A DNA stretch of 8,020 nt, from the NCBI GenBank assembly GCA_965370495.1, contig CBDUUV010000107.1, forward strand, positions 1 through 8,020, written 5' to 3'. Positions 6,319-8,020 of this stretch are shown one piece after another. Below the pieces are notes generated by a model that had not been told where the DNA came from, did no database searches, and worked only from the letters and a program-made list of their open reading frames with translations. Source of the DNA: Krumholzibacterium sp965370495. Its GTDB lineage: Bacteria > Krumholzibacteriota > Krumholzibacteriia > Krumholzibacteriales > Krumholzibacteriaceae. Position 1 is the stretch's first letter, and each line of letters opens with the position of its first letter. Made by a program: the position numbers and the translations under genes.

Positions 6319-6355
6319 CCCGGCAAGCTCCGGGTTCGGGTAAGCCGGATTTTTT
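6319..6355 (+). terminator. Terminator-like hairpin with competing alternative fold in the pepD leader
   Basis: CCGGC (6320-6324) pairs with GCCGG (6344-6348), then one A and six Ts (6350-6355), the form of an intrinsic terminator. An inner TCCG/CGGG hairpin (6329-6340) could stabilise it. An alternative hairpin, CCCGG (6319-6323) with CCGGG (6330-6334), uses the same 5' arm and cannot coexist with it. It begins at the predicted start site, so it could act as an early attenuator or simply as a 5' stabilising hairpin. Confidence 0.45.
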
Positions 6356-6416
6356 CTGATGGATTGAGGTTATAGATTCTGTTTTTGATTGTGATCTGAA
6401 AAAGGAGGTCGGTGAA

Positions 6417-7868
6417 ATGTCTTTGAGTGGATTTGAACCGGGAGAACTCTGGAAGCACTTCGATAAGATTCTAAGCATACCCCATTGTTCCGGTAACGAG
6501 ACACAGCTCGGCGAATATCTTCTTTCATTCGCAAAGAGTAAGGGATTCGAAGCAGACAGGGATAACACTGGCAATATAGTAATCAGGATACCCGCAACGC
6601 CCGGGCATGAGAATGCCCCAACGATAATTTTGCAGGGACACATGGATATGGTCGGGGAAAAGAATTCAGATGTAGAACACGATTTCTTCAAAGATCCGAT
6701 CAAGGTCGAAGTCGAGGGTGAATGGCTCACGGCAAAAGGGACCACTCTTGGAGCCGATAATGGAGTAGGTCTTGCTGCCGGCCTGGCCATTGCTGACGTT
6801 GAGGGCCTCGTGCATGGGCCGATAGAGATTCTTGCTACGGTTGACGAAGAAGTCGGGTTGACCGGTGCGGCTGAACTACAGCCTGGTTTCCTCAAGGGAA
6901 CAACGATGCTTAATCTCGATAGCGAAGAACTGGGTGCGGTGTACATAGGCTGTGCCGGTGGCGGCGACAGCACCATCAAGTTTCCGATCGTTTTCGTGGA
7001 TGTGCCTGCCGGAACCAAGAATTATCGGCTTAAAATCGCGGGTCTTAGAGGAGGACATTCGGGGATCGATATCATCGACCAGCGTGGAAACGCGATTAAG
7101 ATCCTGGCGAGGATCCTCGGAAAAATCATGGCTACACAGCCCTGCCACCTTGCCGAGATCAAGGGCGGCAACAAGAGAAACGCGATTCCCCGTGAAGCAT
7201 TTGCCCAGTTGATGGTTCTCGAGACAGCTGTCGATGATCTTGCCGGCCTGATCGAGGATGAAGTGGAAAAACTGAGGGTCGAGCTCGGCGGGCGCGAGAA
7301 AGATCTTGTTGTCACCATAGAACCGTCGGACGCGGTTCAGTCCAGGGTTATGGATGAAAAGACCCGGAGAACCCTCATCGATTTTCTCCTCGCGGTTCCG
7401 TATGGGATAGAGGTGATGAGTTATGACATCGATGGGCTGGTCGAAACATCCAATAACCTCGCGACGATCTCGACGGGTGGAAAAGAAGTGACGATCGGAA
7501 CCTCTACCAGGAGTTCCATCAAGAGCGGGCTTCAGGCGCTGAGAGACAGAATTGCTTCCACGGCACGTCTTGCCGGCGCTGAGATAAAAGAGGGCGAGCC
7601 TTATCCGGGATGGATGCCTGATCTGGATTCGAACATTCTCAAAGTAGTCAAAAAGGTCCATACCGATATATTTGGCAAAGAACCGGAGATGAAAGCCATT
7701 CATGCCGGCCTCGAGTGCGGCATAATCGGGGAAAAATACCCCGGCATGGATATGGTCTCCTTCGGTCCATGGATCGAGCACCCCCACTCTCCGGAGGAAA
7801 GGGTGAACATCCCCTCGGTAGAGACCTTCTGGAAACTACTTGTAGCGGTACTCGAAGAGATGGCCTGA
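6417..7868 (+). CDS. pepD: Aminoacyl-histidine dipeptidase PepD (peptidase family M20)
   Basis: Cytoplasmic zinc dipeptidase that cleaves unblocked dipeptides such as Xaa-His (carnosine-type) and Cys-Gly, feeding peptide and glutathione turnover. Its length of 483 residues matches the Escherichia coli enzyme (485). The catalytic set is complete: H75 and D77 in LQGHMDMV, bridging D114 in GADNG, catalytic E144 with ligand E145 in TVDEEVG, D168 in LNLDSEE, and H457 in the C-terminal EHPHSPEERV. The catalytic domain is split (about 1-185 and 395-483) around the lid/dimerisation domain, which includes GLRGGHSGIDI (209-219) and NKRNAIPRE. The start is secure: AAAGGAGGT at 6401-6409 with the ATG eight bases after GGAGG. 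It has its own promoter (6284-6312) and a strong terminator, so it is monocistronic. No residue appears missing. Confidence 0.97.
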   Translation: MSLSGFEPGELWKHFDKILSIPHCSGNETQLGEYLLSFAKSKGFEADRDNTGNIVIRIPATPGHENAPTIILQGHMDMVGEKNSDVEHDFFKDPIKVEVEGEWLTAKGTTLGADNGVGLAAGLAIADVEGLVHGPIEILATVDEEVGLTGAAELQPGFLKGTTMLNLDSEELGAVYIGCAGGGDSTIKFPIVFVDVPAGTKNYRLKIAGLRGGHSGIDIIDQRGNAIKILARILGKIMATQPCHLAEIKGGNKRNAIPREAFAQLMVLETAVDDLAGLIEDEVEKLRVELGGREKDLVVTIEPSDAVQSRVMDEKTRRTLIDFLLAVPYGIEVMSYDIDGLVETSNNLATISTGGKEVTIGTSTRSSIKSGLQALRDRIASTARLAGAEIKEGEPYPGWMPDLDSNILKVVKKVHTDIFGKEPEMKAIHAGLECGIIGEKYPGMDMVSFGPWIEHPHSPEERVNIPSVETFWKLLVAVLEEMA

Positions 7869-7893
7869 CAGGGCATTTTAGAGGGAAAACACG

Positions 7894-7931
7894 AATACCC
7901 CGGAACCTGGTAAGGCTGCCGGGGTATTTTT
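7894..7931 (+). terminator. Intrinsic terminator of pepD
   Basis: AATACCCCGG (7894-7903) pairs perfectly over ten bases with CCGGGGTATT (7919-7928) around a 15-base loop, and the stem runs into five Ts (7927-7931), 25 bases after the pepD stop. The A-run on the other side could let it work weakly in reverse. The remaining 89 bases of the window (7932-8020) are AT-rich and show nothing I can name. Confidence 0.88.
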
Positions 7932-8020
7932 ATCAATGGCCAGGTGTTTGTATCGATAGAGATGCTTTTATCGAAAAGTAAAATGGAAGCCTGATATTTC
8001 TTTAGTATTTCAATTAACTT

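Noticed and set aside
6116..6343. 75-residue plus-strand reading frame across the yjbQ/pepD intergenic region
   Set aside because: It covers both promoters and the yjbQ ribosome site, starts without a ribosome site and has no recognisable features.
6319..6350. tRNA-like piece, because of GGGTTCGGG resembling a T-arm
   Set aside because: No acceptor, D or anticodon arms can be built around it.
6876..7787. Long (303-residue) minus-strand open frame opposite pepD
   Set aside because: pepD is a complete, motif-perfect family member on the other strand; this is a codon-bias shadow.

Overview
The window looks like chromosomal DNA from a Gram-negative (diderm) bacterium, probably known only from environmental or assembled genomes. 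Three proteins carry Sec-type or lipoprotein export signals. Two of them read as outer-membrane beta-barrels ending in an aromatic residue, which requires an outer membrane. Base composition is roughly balanced, and the genes use AGG/AGA for arginine and ATA for isoleucine heavily. That pattern, with the gene style, would fit a lineage of the FCB type, but this is a guess and no gene here fixes the taxonomy.

Layout. (1) Positions 1-2115, + strand: the 3' part of a PAS-GAF-HisKA_3-HATPase sensor kinase and, overlapping it by 29 bases, its NarL/FixJ-type response regulator. Together they are a complete phosphorelay except for the kinase N-terminus, which lies outside the window. (2) Positions 2116-2649: about 530 bases with no convincing gene. 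They hold a tandem 10-base repeat and a string of inverted repeats that could fold as RNA. (3) Positions 2650-5645, + strand: a run of envelope genes of unknown function. They are an outer-membrane barrel-like protein, a small lipoprotein, a 110-residue soluble-looking protein, and a second barrel-like protein whose frame is broken near its C-terminal quarter. The first pair is separated by 15 bases and the third and fourth genes abut with no gap, so much of this is probably one transcript. (4) Positions 5700-6110, - strand: a YjbQ/UPF0047 protein, convergent with the envelope run. (5) Positions 6111-6416: a divergent promoter region with one good promoter in each direction, an inverted repeat between them, and a terminator-like hairpin in the rightward leader. 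(6) Positions 6417-7868, + strand: pepD, an M20 metallodipeptidase, closed by a strong intrinsic terminator at 7894-7931.

How they fit together. The kinase and regulator should sense an unidentified signal and control transcription elsewhere; the adjacent envelope run is an obvious candidate target, but nothing in the sequence proves it. YjbQ and PepD look like housekeeping metabolism. The least ordinary material is the uncharacterised envelope gene run, its frameshifted last member, the hairpin-rich gap before it, and the leader of pepD. I see no CRISPR array, transposase, tRNA, rRNA or recognised defence gene.
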